Part shown: positions 31,118-41,077 of the stretch, in pieces
How positions within the stretch are numbered: position 1 is the stretch's first letter
Layout: every line of letters starts with the position of its first letter
Assembly (NCBI GenBank): GCA_031254115.1
Contig: JAIRUZ010000048.1
Span: forward strand, 1-47,617
Direction of reading: 5' to 3'
Length of the DNA stretch: 47,617 bases
From: Streptococcaceae bacterium
Lineage (GTDB): Bacteria; Bacillota; Bacilli; Lactobacillales; Streptococcaceae
Notes under the pieces: model-generated
The model's input: only the letters and a program-made list of their open reading frames with translations
Database searches by the model: none
What the model was told of the DNA's origin: nothing
Translations under genes and position numbers: made by a program

Positions 31118-31648
31118 ATGAATCTATCACTTTTTATCGCCGTACTTTTTGGCATGGTATTTGGCGTCTTGCTTTTTTCGCTCGCACTCTTTTTGTATAG
31201 TCGCTTTGACGAAAATCGTTTCAAAAAACATTTGGCGATTGAAAAATTGTACAAAGAAATCGATGTCAGACGGAATCTCAATACAACAGTCATCGAGATT
31301 TTAAATCGTCCTGTCGCTGAGTCAGATTACACGCTCGTTGACCCACGCGAAGATGTCAAGGTCGCCTTCGCCGATTATCAGTTTTTGAAAAATTTCACGA
31401 GCTTGCACACGCTCTATATCCCGAGCTATTTCATGGATCAGTTTTTCACCAATCTCGCCAATCATCTGGCTGTGTTTGAAGACGTGGACGATTTGGCAAA
31501 TGGCGGTTATATTTTCAAAGACAGTCGCCGCATTTTTGAGGACTTTTCCGTCACCATCACCGACGAAGTGGAAGAAAAGAAAAAGGAACTTGAAGTCGCG
31601 AAAAACGTCTATCCTGCGCTCATAAAACGCCAAGAATTTCATATTTAA
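31118..31648 (+). CDS. Hypothetical protein with one N-terminal TM helix
   Basis: MNLSLFIAVLFGMVFGVLLFSLALFLYSRFDENRFKKHLAIEKLYKEID; no family recognised. Confidence 0.75.
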   Translation: MNLSLFIAVLFGMVFGVLLFSLALFLYSRFDENRFKKHLAIEKLYKEIDVRRNLNTTVIEILNRPVAESDYTLVDPREDVKVAFADYQFLKNFTSLHTLYIPSYFMDQFFTNLANHLAVFEDVDDLANGGYIFKDSRRIFEDFSVTITDEVEEKKKELEVAKNVYPALIKRQEFHI

Positions 31649-31663
31649 TGGAGCTGCTTCAAT

Positions 31664-31696
31664 AAAAAACGCCCGAATTAAATCAGGCGTTTATTT
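31664..31696. terminator. Bidirectional terminator
   Basis: AAAAAACGCCCGAATTAAATCAGGCGTTTATTTTTT. Confidence 0.75.
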
Positions 31697-32938
31697 TTTA
31701 TAGTTGGGGCGGTTACGCTCGTGGCGGCGTTGGAGTTCATTGAGATTCTCGAGACGCTCATGACTTTCGACGTTCAAGACGAGCGCGACAGCCAGCGAGA
31801 GGACAAAGAGCGAGGAGCCGCCTTGTGAAAGAAACGGAAACGTAACGCCCGTTTCTGGAATGAGGCCGATGGCGCCGCCAACATTGACAAAGGTTTGCAT
31901 GAGGAGCATGGTACCAACGCCGATGGCAATCATCGCGTTAAACGGATAGCGCGCGCGAATGCCCACGAGGTAAATTCGCAAAATCAGGAAAAACAAGACA
32001 CACAGAATCAAAACAGCGCCGATAACGCCCAATTCTTCGACGACAACAGGAAAGACAAAATCGGTAGAAGCAAACGGCAAATAGCCATTTTTTTCAATGG
32101 AATTGCCAAGACCGCGGCCAAACCAGCCGCCGTTTGAAATCGCATAATAGCCGTTCGCGATTTGGTGGCCTGCGTCCGCGAGAATGGCGGGCGTGCGAAA
32201 CGGATTGACAAAAGCAAGAAGGCGTTTATTGATGTAGCTGCCAGGAATGAGATTGCCGCCCGTCATAAATAAAAGAGCAAAAAACGCAAGAATTAGAAAT
32301 ACGAAAAATTTACCATAGCCCGTTGCCCAGCGAAACGAAATTCCACTTGACGCAATCAAAACAAGAGCGATAAGACCCATAATAATCGTATTTCCGAGGT
32401 CGGGCATGATCAATTCAATGAGAAGCATCAGCAGAATCCAAGCGCGCCAGCCGCGATAAATATTTTGATACCATTTGGGTTGATCAAAAATGGCTGTGAT
32501 GTCATTTTCGCGGATTTCTTTTTGCTTCGTGGCGAAAACGGAGGACAAATACCAGATCATGAACAATTTCGCAAATTCCGCGGGCTGAATGGTTCCAACA
32601 CCTGGAATCGGAATCCAACCGTGCGCACCATTGGCATACGTTCCCGGCCCAAAACGCGAATAAATCAAAAGGAATACCAAAACAAGCATCACAATCGCAA
32701 TCAGACGCTGACTTTTTATCGCGCGCAGCTTGATCCGAAAGACAATAAACATGCCGATTAACGAAAGGACGAAAAAGATGGATTGAGAAATAATCGGGCG
32801 GTAGAGGTTCGCGCCTTTTTCAAGTTGTGTGGGAACCGTCGTTGAAAAAACCATGATAAGTCCAAAAACAGCGAGAATCAGATACGGAATCAAAATGGAG
32901 AAATCAAGAAAATTGGTTTTTCTTAACTCAGTTTGCAT
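31691..32938 (-). CDS. FtsW/RodA family SEDS glycosyltransferase
   Basis: SEDS membrane protein; GRGLGNSIEKNGYLPFASTDFVFPVVVEELG; GLIPETGVTFPFLSQGGSSL. Confidence 0.92.
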   Translation of the reverse strand: MQTELRKTNFLDFSILIPYLILAVFGLIMVFSTTVPTQLEKGANLYRPIISQSIFFVLSLIGMFIVFRIKLRAIKSQRLIAIVMLVLVFLLIYSRFGPGTYANGAHGWIPIPGVGTIQPAEFAKLFMIWYLSSVFATKQKEIRENDITAIFDQPKWYQNIYRGWRAWILLMLLIELIMPDLGNTIIMGLIALVLIASSGISFRWATGYGKFFVFLILAFFALLFMTGGNLIPGSYINKRLLAFVNPFRTPAILADAGHQIANGYYAISNGGWFGRGLGNSIEKNGYLPFASTDFVFPVVVEELGVIGAVLILCVLFFLILRIYLVGIRARYPFNAMIAIGVGTMLLMQTFVNVGGAIGLIPETGVTFPFLSQGGSSLFVLSLAVALVLNVESHERLENLNELQRRHERNRPNYKK

Positions 32939-32991
32939 ATTTCTATTTTATCACATTCTAAATCGTTTCTAGCCAAATAACTGATTGAGGT

Positions 32992-33585
32992 TTACCTCTG
33001 CTTCAAAAGCCGCGCCAGTTGTACTTTTATCGCTTCTATCAGCGCTTGTCGCGTGCGTGTATTTTCCAAAATCACGTCGGCACGCGCACATTTTTCTTCA
33101 ATCGAAAATTGCGCGTCAAGTCGCGCATTCGCGGCTGCTTCTGTCAGCTGATTGCGCGCCACAAGGCGCGAGAGTTGAACATTTCGCGGCGCATAAACAA
33201 GCCAAATTTCATCGACTTCATTTTCATAATGTTGCTCAAAAAGCAGCGGAATATCCATGAAAACTAGGCTGTCAGCCGCTGCATCGCGCTGACGTAAAAG
33301 TTCAGAGCGCACAATCTTTTCTGTCAGCGCTGACAGCTTTTTATTGGCCGCTATGTCTGAAAAAACGAGCGCACCAAGCTTTGCACGGTCAACCGCGCCA
33401 TCAGCTGACAAAAAGTCGCCGCCAAAAGTTTCCGCAATCGCGCCTGACAGCGGCGCACCGGGTGCCTGCAACGCATGCACAACCTCGTCCGCGTCAATCA
33501 CTGCGTGCCCTTGCGCACGCAAATAGGCCGTCACTTGCGACTTCCCCGTCGCGATACCGCCCGTAATCCCAATTACTTTTTTCAT
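32992..33585 (-). CDS. coaE: Dephospho-CoA kinase
   Basis: MKKVIGITGGIATGKSQVTAYLRAQGHAVIDADEVVH; start ATG 33585 preferred. Confidence 0.94.
   Translation of the reverse strand: MKKVIGITGGIATGKSQVTAYLRAQGHAVIDADEVVHALQAPGAPLSGAIAETFGGDFLSADGAVDRAKLGALVFSDIAANKKLSALTEKIVRSELLRQRDAAADSLVFMDIPLLFEQHYENEVDEIWLVYAPRNVQLSRLVARNQLTEAAANARLDAQFSIEEKCARADVILENTRTRQALIEAIKVQLARLLKQR
33321..33336. repeat. Perfect copy of iterated dyad CTGTCAGCGCTGACAG (inside coaE)
   Basis: Exact 16-bp palindrome, flanked as TTTTCTGTCAGCGCTGACAGCTTTT. Confidence 0.95.
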
Positions 33586-33768
33586 AATCAAAGTATAACA
33601 AAAAAAAAGAGATTGGACTTGTTTCATTGGGCACGCAAGTTTTCTCTCATTTTCGGACGAATGTAGGCTGCAAATTATTCTAAAAAACTCATATTGAAAT
33701 ACGTTATTTCCGTTATTTTTTGGTATACTAGTGAGGGGTTAATCGCTGGTTGCTTGGGCGGCAAAAAA

Positions 33769-33788
33769 ACTCTTGGCTAACCAAGAGT
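33769..33788 (-). terminator. Terminator after the XRE regulator gene
   Basis: ACTCTTGG-TTAG-CCAAGAGT followed by TTTTTTT on the minus strand. Confidence 0.75.
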
Positions 33789-33824
33789 TCGTACGCTACT
33801 GATAACTGGGCGGACAAAATAAAT

Positions 33825-34184
33825 TTATGACTTTAGCGTTTTGCCGTTTGCCTTCAAAAAATCCCGAATCAGCGTACCAAGCTGTGAGCGCGTCGCATCG
33901 TCCAACTTGTAGTCCTTATACGTGTCCGCTTGTTCAAGCATTTGGTTCAAATCAAGCGTTTTTGGTCTGTAAGTCGTATCCAATTCCGATTTTTCAATAC
34001 CAAAAAAATCCGCCATCTTTTGTATGACACCGTGTGACGGAATCGTGCGAAGTTTGATATAATCGGTCAGCGTTGACGGAGCAATGCCAATCTCCTTTGC
34101 AAAATCTTTCTGAGAAAGCTTGCGCTGATGGAGATGCACCAAAATGTTTTCAGCAATAATTGCGTTATGTTCTCTTTTATCCAC
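33825..34184 (-). CDS. XRE family HTH transcriptional regulator
   Basis: VDKREHNAIIAENILVHLHQRKLSQKDFAKEIGIAPSTLTDYIKLRTIPSHGVIQKMADFFGIEKSEL; GTG start at 34184 preferred. Confidence 0.85.
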   Translation of the reverse strand: MDKREHNAIIAENILVHLHQRKLSQKDFAKEIGIAPSTLTDYIKLRTIPSHGVIQKMADFFGIEKSELDTTYRPKTLDLNQMLEQADTYKDYKLDDATRSQLGTLIRDFLKANGKTLKS

Positions 34185-34244
34185 AAAACTATTATAGCAC
34201 AAATACCATAAAATGAACTAAATTTTCAAAGGAAATCGGCACTC

Positions 34245-35573
34245 ATGAAAAAATATTATACATTTCGGAAATTGCGCACGCAAAAACGACTGGATATTAC
34301 GTTTTTAGCGCGACAGTTTGGCGTATCGGAGACTGAGATACGCCAGATTGAAGCTGATTCAAGTGATATTTCTGATGAACTTTTAGAAAATTATCTTGAA
34401 TTTTTTGATATTGCTTATGATTCGCTTTATTTTGGTAAAGAGCCTCCAAATCTCGTATCTCCAGAGCCCAAAGAGACTGCAAAAATGGGAGCGGGGGGAA
34501 AAGCTTTAAACCTTCTTGATTCTGAATTACACTATAAAACTTCCAGCGTTTTTCTACAGTTCTTAGGAATTTTGACCGATAGACTGCTCTTTTGGATCAA
34601 TCTTGCACGTTTGCAGGTTTTCATTTTTTTCATCGTTCACCAGATTTATCAGCTTCTTTCTGCTTTCTTGTTGAAATCAAGCAAAAATAGGCCACGCTTT
34701 GCACTGGCCTACCTTTTCGTCATCTCTCGGAAGCTTGAGGCACATAAACTCCCCAAATTTATCTACTTATTTCTCATGATTTTCCCAACTTTTCTCGGAT
34801 TTTTTGCCTTTCATGAACTCCCTGTCAATCCTTACGGCTATTTTTACAGCTGGCCCGTTAATCTGGCTGGTGCGCTTATTGTCTTTTCTCTCTGGAAAAA
34901 AATAAAACAAAATTATCTGACCAACCAAAAAGTATATTTTGAGGTCGTAGAGAAGTTTTTCCCTTCTTTTCTCAAATTCTTCTCGCCTCTTCTTTTAAGT
35001 GTTCTTGTCATCCTTGCATTGAATTTTCCAAACTCCACGCCTTATCTTTTTACCAATTGGTTCATTATGATTCCTCTCTTGCTGAATACCGCTTTCACGG
35101 CATTACTTCTTTTCCTATTTTTTCTACCCATTGTCGACTTCAAATATCCAATCACACAATCTGTTGACAGTCTTTTACCACTTTCAGCCCTTCTCTCTTC
35201 CTCGTTTTATATATTACTTTCATTTTTCTTTGATTTTCTCTATGGAAAAGTGGAAAATTATGGGATTTTCTACCTCAATTCGCTTACCTTTTTGTGCTCA
35301 GTTTGGCTTTTTTGTGGACTCGTCACATTTCGTGTTCATCTATCAAAAAAAGTTGTTTCACAGGAAAAGAGCAAAACGGTACAATACGCAAGCATGATTT
35401 CCTTTAGTTTATTTAGCCTTTTAACACTTGAGTATCTTCACCAAGGAAAGATTCTTTTCAAGTCAGATCAAACCTATGCGCTATTCCCGCTCTTCTTTAT
35501 TATTTTATTCTTTGCTGGCTTATTTATGATTATCAAGTTACAGCAGCGGTTGGCCATTAAAATTAATGATTGA
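34245..35573 (+). CDS. HTH-domain protein with polytopic membrane C-terminus, unknown function
   Basis: N-terminal KLRTQKRLDITFLARQFGVSETEIRQIEAD (HTH-like) followed by many hydrophobic segments; SD aaaggaaat. Confidence 0.7.
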   Translation: MKKYYTFRKLRTQKRLDITFLARQFGVSETEIRQIEADSSDISDELLENYLEFFDIAYDSLYFGKEPPNLVSPEPKETAKMGAGGKALNLLDSELHYKTSSVFLQFLGILTDRLLFWINLARLQVFIFFIVHQIYQLLSAFLLKSSKNRPRFALAYLFVISRKLEAHKLPKFIYLFLMIFPTFLGFFAFHELPVNPYGYFYSWPVNLAGALIVFSLWKKIKQNYLTNQKVYFEVVEKFFPSFLKFFSPLLLSVLVILALNFPNSTPYLFTNWFIMIPLLLNTAFTALLLFLFFLPIVDFKYPITQSVDSLLPLSALLSSSFYILLSFFFDFLYGKVENYGIFYLNSLTFLCSVWLFCGLVTFRVHLSKKVVSQEKSKTVQYASMISFSLFSLLTLEYLHQGKILFKSDQTYALFPLFFIILFFAGLFMIIKLQQRLAIKIND

Positions 35574-35585
35574 TTAAAGTAAAAC

Positions 35586-35607
35586 AAAACTCCAATGATT
35601 GGAGTTT
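35586..35607. terminator. Bidirectional terminator between HTH-membrane gene and ileS
   Basis: AAACTCCAATGATTGGAGTTT with flanking A/T tracts. Confidence 0.7.
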
Positions 35608-35612
35608 CATTT

Positions 35613-38366
35613 TTATTTTTCAAAGGCTGTGAGTTCGGGAAATTCTGTGGCGACTGTATGCGCGCAATTTTCGCAGAGCTCAGGGAAGTTCGCATTTGCG
35701 CCAACGGTTGGATCAATGCGTCGGCAACGCTCGCAGACCGTGCCGTCAGCGGGAACCACGTCAAATGCAACGCCGTCCTCGCCAAATGGCAAGACTTCAA
35801 ATGAACTCACAATCAGGAGCTTTGCCACATTTTCGTCAAGTGCAACGAGCATCGCGCGCGTGGGCTCGTCCGCGTGCACCACGAGTTTTGCTTCCATTGA
35901 GCGGCCAATGACTTTGGCTTCGCGCGCGTCTTCAAGTGCTTTGAGTGCGTTGTCGCGAAATTCCATGAAAGCAGACCACGTGTCCATCAGCGCAGCCGTG
36001 TCGCTGATATTTTCAGGCTCTGGCATCTCTGACAGATACGCAAATGCCGCGTCTTCGTGCTGCAAATACGCCCAAACTTCTTCGGCAGTGTGCGGCAAAA
36101 TGGGCACCAAAAGCTTTGTCAGCGCTGACAGAATCTTGTACATGACCGTTTGCATGCCATGGCGCGCGCGGCTATCAGCTGCCTCAATATACACGACATC
36201 TTTCGCAAAATTCAGGTAGAACGCCGAAAGCTCGGACAAATAATTGACCACGAGCTTATACACGCTCATGAAGCTGTAGTTATCGTAAGCCGCGCGAATG
36301 TACCCGACGAGCGCGTCAAGCTTGACGTACTCAAATTTGTCAGAGCTCTGCAAATGCTCGAACGCCACGCTGTCAGCCGCTGGATCGAAATCTGACGTGT
36401 TGGCAATCAGGAAACGCAGCGTGTTGCGGATTTTTCGGTAAGCTTCAGACGTTTGCTGGAGAATATCCAGCGATACGCGAACGTCATTTTCGTAATCGAC
36501 AGACGCGACCCAAAGACGCAAAATGTCCGCGCCGTATTTGCTGGTGACATCTTTCGGGCCAATGGTGTTGCCAAGCGACTTCGACATTTTCTTGCCTTCG
36601 CCGTCAAGCACAAAACCTTGCGAGAGAACCGCCTTGTACGGCGCAATGCCATTAACTGCAACGCTCGTCGTGATGGACGAGTTAAACCAGCCGCGGTATT
36701 GATCCGAGCCTTCAAGATACAAGTCCGCCGGATAAGAAAGATCTTCGCGCGTGTTCAGCACGCCATTCCATGAAGACCCCGAGTCAAACCAGACGTCCAT
36801 GATGTCCGTTTCCTTCGTGAAGACGCCGTTTGGCGAGCTTGGATGTGTAAAGCCTTCGGGCAATAATTCCGCAGCCTCGTGCGTGAACCAATAACCCGAG
36901 CCGTGTTTCTCAAACAATTGCGCGACATGCTCCGTCGTTTCTGGCGTGATAATCGCTGAGCCGTCCTCACCGTAGAAAATAGGCAACGGCACGCCCCACG
37001 CGCGCTGACGGCTGATAACCCAGTCGCCGCGGTCGCGAATCATATTGTACAGGCGCGTTTTGCCCCATGGGACAATCCATTCCACATTTTCCGTTTCCTT
37101 GAGTAATTGCTCACGAAATGGATCAATTGACGCAAACCATTGCGGCGTCGCGCGGTAAACAACTGGCTTTTTCGTGCGCCAGTCGTGCGGATAGCTGTGC
37201 GTGAAACGCTCCATAAAGAGCAAACGATTGGTTGCATGGAGCTTTTCAAGCACTTTTTCTTCCACGTCATCATAAAAATCGCCTTCAAAACCTTCTGCCA
37301 CGCTTGTAAAACGCCCTTGCTCATCCAAATCTTCAATGACTGGCAGCTTGTATTTACGGCTATAAAAATAGTCGTCCTCACCGTGATTGGGCGACGTGTG
37401 CACGAGCCCCGTCCCACTGTCAAGCGTCACGTATTCGCCCGTCATCACAAGCGATTCACGGTCATAAAACGGATGCGTTGCCGTGAGATTTTCTAATTCC
37501 GCGCCCTTGTAAGTTGCAAGAATTTCTGGCTTTTGCCAGCCCAATTTTTCTGTCAGCTGCTCTAATAGCGCTTTTGCGACAATAAATTTTCTGTCAGCCA
37601 CCGCGGCCAACACATACTCATAGTCTGGATGCACAAAAATGCCGCGGTTACTTGGCAATGTCCACGCCGTCGTCGTCCAAATGACAAATTCAGCGTCAGC
37701 TGGCACCACACCTTTTGTATCACGCACTTTAAACGCGATATAAAGCGATGGCGACTCAACATCCTGATATTCAATCTCAGCCTCGGCAAGCGAACTCTCC
37801 GAGCTCCAACTCCAATAAATAGGCTTCGCACCGCGATAAATATAGCCTTTTTCAGCCATTTTGCCAAATACGCGAATTTCTTGCGCTTCAAATTCGGGTG
37901 CAAGCGTCATGTACGGATTTTCCCAATCGCCAAGAACGCCCAAACTCTTGAAATCCTTGCGCTGCATGTCAATCTGCTCGAGCGCATATTTGCGACAAAG
38001 CGCAAGATACGCGCCTCTATCCATCTCTTTGCGTTTCACGCCCGCTTTTGCAAGCTGCTGCTCAATCGGCAGCCCATGCGTGTCCCAGCCTGGCACATAC
38101 GGCGCACGAAAACCAGCCATCGACTTGTAACGCACGATAATATCTTTTGAAATTTTATTTAAGCTGTGTCCAATGTGAATATTGCCATTGGCATAAGGTG
38201 GGCCGTCGTGCAGCATATAGCTTGGCTTGCCAGCGTTGAGCTTCTGCCTGAGCACATAGAGATTTTCCGCCTCCCAGTGTGCTTGCCACTCAGGCTCTTT
38301 TTTCGGCAACCCTGCGCGCATGGGAAACTCGGTCTTCCCAAGATTGAGTGTATCTTTGATTTTCAT
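35613..38366 (-). CDS. ileS: Isoleucyl-tRNA synthetase
   Basis: [63 protein letters not shown]-terminal Zn motif CERC...CENC. Confidence 0.97.
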   Translation of the reverse strand: MKIKDTLNLGKTEFPMRAGLPKKEPEWQAHWEAENLYVLRQKLNAGKPSYMLHDGPPYANGNIHIGHSLNKISKDIIVRYKSMAGFRAPYVPGWDTHGLPIEQQLAKAGVKRKEMDRGAYLALCRKYALEQIDMQRKDFKSLGVLGDWENPYMTLAPEFEAQEIRVFGKMAEKGYIYRGAKPIYWSWSSESSLAEAEIEYQDVESPSLYIAFKVRDTKGVVPADAEFVIWTTTAWTLPSNRGIFVHPDYEYVLAAVADRKFIVAKALLEQLTEKLGWQKPEILATYKGAELENLTATHPFYDRESLVMTGEYVTLDSGTGLVHTSPNHGEDDYFYSRKYKLPVIEDLDEQGRFTSVAEGFEGDFYDDVEEKVLEKLHATNRLLFMERFTHSYPHDWRTKKPVVYRATPQWFASIDPFREQLLKETENVEWIVPWGKTRLYNMIRDRGDWVISRQRAWGVPLPIFYGEDGSAIITPETTEHVAQLFEKHGSGYWFTHEAAELLPEGFTHPSSPNGVFTKETDIMDVWFDSGSSWNGVLNTREDLSYPADLYLEGSDQYRGWFNSSITTSVAVNGIAPYKAVLSQGFVLDGEGKKMSKSLGNTIGPKDVTSKYGADILRLWVASVDYENDVRVSLDILQQTSEAYRKIRNTLRFLIANTSDFDPAADSVAFEHLQSSDKFEYVKLDALVGYIRAAYDNYSFMSVYKLVVNYLSELSAFYLNFAKDVVYIEAADSRARHGMQTVMYKILSALTKLLVPILPHTAEEVWAYLQHEDAAFAYLSEMPEPENISDTAALMDTWSAFMEFRDNALKALEDAREAKVIGRSMEAKLVVHADEPTRAMLVALDENVAKLLIVSSFEVLPFGEDGVAFDVVPADGTVCERCRRIDPTVGANANFPELCENCAHTVATEFPELTAFEK

Positions 38367-38394
38367 GTGTCTTCCTTTCCTGTCACAAAATAAT

Positions 38395-38606
38395 ATAAAA
38401 AAACGCGGCGGCGTCCCGTTAAAAGGACGCTGTCGCGCGGTACCACCTTTATTTGTCTGGCAACTGTCAGACCTCTGACGCGTAACGTGCGCAGGCGCTC
38501 TCGATTTCGCAAGAGGCTACATCAGATGATGTCCGAAAAGTGCGTCCGATCAGGCTCTCATCTTCCCTGACTCGCTGTAGCTGCTGCTTTTCATTCGCGT
38601 TCTGAA
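38395..38606 (-). ncRNA. T-box leader of ileS
   Basis: Minus strand AAAGGTGGTACCGCGCGACAGCGTCCTTTTAACGGGACGCCGCCGCGTTTTTTT (T-box core at 38436-38450 plus terminator); GAAATCGAG upstream offers an AUC (Ile) specifier. Confidence 0.92.
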
Positions 38607-38616
38607 TAATTTGTTT

Positions 38617-39396
38617 TTACAAAGCGCCGAAATCGACTTTATTGCCGAGATTTACAGAGCCGTTTGCATCGCTGGAATTCTCAGGTTGCAGCGTTACTGT
38701 GCCAGGCGCTTTAGAAATAATCTCGTCGTCCTTTTTCTCATCTGGGTGAAGCGCATTCTCAAAGCTCTCGAGCGTTTCAGGCGCCGTTCCTTCTCGATTT
38801 TCAATCGCTTCGCCTTTGTCGTCAATCGGTTGAAAAGCTTGATTGGTGTGCTCAATAATGTCGCGAAGTTTTTCCTCGGTGTCGCCCACATAAATCGGAT
38901 TTGGCTTGAGCGTTTCTTCCCATTCAGCTGATTTAATCTGGGCAAGCTGGCCCTCAATCAACATCGTAATCCGTTGATAATAGCTGCGCATGCCGCGTTT
39001 GAGCTCGTCGGATTCATTGACCAAACGACGCGCTTCATCGTAGCTATCTTGCAAGACTTGGCGCGCCTCACGCTGCGTTGCGCCCATGATTTGGTCATTT
39101 CTGGACTGCGCTTCTGAAATAATGCGCTGCGAATCAGACTCTGCTTTTGCTTTCAAGTTATCCGCGGCTTCTTGCGCCACAACGATCGACTTGTTCAGCG
39201 AATCTTTCATATTATCAAAATCTTGCAAGCGCTCTTGCATTGATTTAATCTCGCGGTCTTGATCTTTGATTTTTTGTTGCATTTCATTGTAATCATTGAC
39301 AACAATTTGCAAAAATTCATCAACTTCTTGTTTGTGATACCCACGAAACTGCAAGTTGAAGGTTTTGTTTTGAACATCTAAGCTGTTAAGTGCCAT
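38617..39396 (-). CDS. divIVA: Cell division protein DivIVA
   Basis: MALNSLDVQNKTFNLQFRGYHKQEVDEFLQIVVNDYNEMQ. Confidence 0.93.
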   Translation of the reverse strand: MALNSLDVQNKTFNLQFRGYHKQEVDEFLQIVVNDYNEMQQKIKDQDREIKSMQERLQDFDNMKDSLNKSIVVAQEAADNLKAKAESDSQRIISEAQSRNDQIMGATQREARQVLQDSYDEARRLVNESDELKRGMRSYYQRITMLIEGQLAQIKSAEWEETLKPNPIYVGDTEEKLRDIIEHTNQAFQPIDDKGEAIENREGTAPETLESFENALHPDEKKDDEIISKAPGTVTLQPENSSDANGSVNLGNKVDFGAL

Positions 39397-39399
39397 ATT

Positions 39400-40197
39400 T
39401 CACCTCTTTTTTTGATTCATCATCAACGAAATTTCAAGTTTGAATTTCTGCTTTTTGGTTTGACCCAAAACCGCACCAATTTTGATACGACCATAACCTC
39501 TGATAGAAATCAGATCTCCTGTTTTGAGGAGCGCATCGTTCTTGTCAGCCAGCGTATAATTGACTTTGACTTGCTCTGATTGTATCATATTTCCTGCAAA
39601 ATTGCGAGAAATAGTGAGCGCAGCAGCAATTATTTTGTCAAGACGAAGCGAGCTTGCGAGAATTATTTTTTGTGTGCTGTCAGCTCTGACAGAAAATGAG
39701 CCATTAGAAGCTGACAGAGCGCCATTTAGCGGGAGCTCCTGTAAGCTGACAGGTAAACGCGCAATGCGCGTAATTTGCTGCTCAAAAGCTGAAACGAGCC
39801 GGCGACTGACATAAATCTGCGCCGTTCCGCCTGACACAAGAATATCGCCGATTTCCTCGCGCCTGACGCCCGTTTCTCCCAAAAATGTGCCTAAAATCTG
39901 CACATGCGTCAGCTGCTTGAACTTGGCATTGTACGAAACTTCAAGCAACAAAAGCTCAAAATCAGCGTCATCCACGCGGTAAAAAGACGGCGATACAAGA
40001 ACGCGTTTGTATTCCTCGCCCGCACTTTCAAAAAATGTGAGCGACGCACGCGCTGCAAGCGCACGCAAAACATCGCGTTCGTGCGGGTTTAAAAAATACG
40101 TCAAAATGGGGCGATCCTGCGCTTGAAAAAGCCAATCCTCGCAACGACTGACAAATGCGCGTTCCTCGGGCCTAAATGAGTATGCCGCGTCCGCCAT
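39400..40197 (-). CDS. ylmH: YlmH-type S4-domain RNA-binding protein
   Basis: RKI/S4-like C-terminus (IIAAALTISRNFAGNMIQSEQVKVNYTLADKNDALLKTGDLISIRGYGRIKIG); division-cluster context. Confidence 0.88.
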   Translation of the reverse strand: MADAAYSFRPEERAFVSRCEDWLFQAQDRPILTYFLNPHERDVLRALAARASLTFFESAGEEYKRVLVSPSFYRVDDADFELLLLEVSYNAKFKQLTHVQILGTFLGETGVRREEIGDILVSGGTAQIYVSRRLVSAFEQQITRIARLPVSLQELPLNGALSASNGSFSVRADSTQKIILASSLRLDKIIAAALTISRNFAGNMIQSEQVKVNYTLADKNDALLKTGDLISIRGYGRIKIGAVLGQTKKQKFKLEISLMMNQKKR

Positions 40198-40454
40198 CAG
40201 AGAAGATAAAGAAGCAGCCGCTGCACAAACAAAATCAACAAATAGGCAATGAGCACGCGAAAATCAAAAATTCCGAAACGCGTCGGAATTCGGTCAAAAA
40301 GACGTAAATACGGCGAAACGAGTCGTCGCAAAACACGCTCGACCCATGAATTCGCAAGCTGCGGAAGCAGCATCGGCAACCAACTCATCAAAGCGTACGC
40401 AATCAATACCCACGAATAAAGCGTTAAAAGCCGATAAATTAAAATGACAATCAT
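40197..40454 (-). CDS. YggT family membrane protein
   Basis: 85 aa; YRLLTLYSWVLIAYALMSWLPML...LVSPYLRLFDRIPTRFGIFDFR. Confidence 0.9.
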   Translation of the reverse strand: MIVILIYRLLTLYSWVLIAYALMSWLPMLLPQLANSWVERVLRRLVSPYLRLFDRIPTRFGIFDFRVLIAYLLILFVQRLLLYLL

Positions 40455-40462
40455 GAAATTTC

Positions 40463-41068
40463 CTAATATTCCAAACTTTCAAAATTTCCGCTTGCAAGAA
40501 TAGACTCTTTTGCGCCCTCAACCGTGACACCTGTTGGCGTGACAAGGAAAATCTGCCCACCGATATTTTGAATATCACCGTCAATACAGTAGGCAATTCC
40601 TGTCAAAAAGTCAATTGATCGGCGCGCATTGAGCTCTTGCATATTTTTGAAATTCACAAGAACGGACTGGCCGCCTTTAACGAGCCCGCCAATTTCCATA
40701 ATTTCTGGATAGGCATGCGGATCCTTGATGTTAATAGACATGTTTGTGCTTGGCGTAAGCGTTTGGCGCGGTGTCACTGCTTGCGGCTGTGGCGCCTGCG
40801 AGCGATACGTTTGCTGCGCACTATTTGCTGTTCCCTCAACATTGCGTCGATAAGTCGGCTGCTCTGCCATTTGCGACGGGCGAACGCCACGCTGCGGTTG
40901 GACAGGCTGTTGCTGTGGTTGTTGCCGTGAGGAGATTTCTTCGCGCGCAACCGGCTGCGAAACAGGCGCTTCTTCGCGAAGTGGCGCCTCTTCATAGTCG
41001 TAATCTTCTTCCTCGTCGTCTTCGACGAAATAATTACGCAAGCGATTAAATTGATCTCTTAAAGCCAT
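40463..41068 (-). CDS. sepF: Cell division protein SepF
   Basis: INIKDPHAYPEIMEIGGLVKGGQSVLVNFKNMQELNARRSIDFLTGIAYCIDGDIQNIGGQIFLVTP. Confidence 0.93.
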   Translation of the reverse strand: MALRDQFNRLRNYFVEDDEEEDYDYEEAPLREEAPVSQPVAREEISSRQQPQQQPVQPQRGVRPSQMAEQPTYRRNVEGTANSAQQTYRSQAPQPQAVTPRQTLTPSTNMSINIKDPHAYPEIMEIGGLVKGGQSVLVNFKNMQELNARRSIDFLTGIAYCIDGDIQNIGGQIFLVTPTGVTVEGAKESILASGNFESLEY

Positions 41069-41077
41069 AGGTTCCTC

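Noticed and set aside
33600-33830. Fst/par-type type I toxin-antitoxin locus
   Set aside because: Antitoxin-like hairpin and direct repeats are present, but no 25-40 aa hydrophobic toxin ORF with SD was found on either strand nearby.
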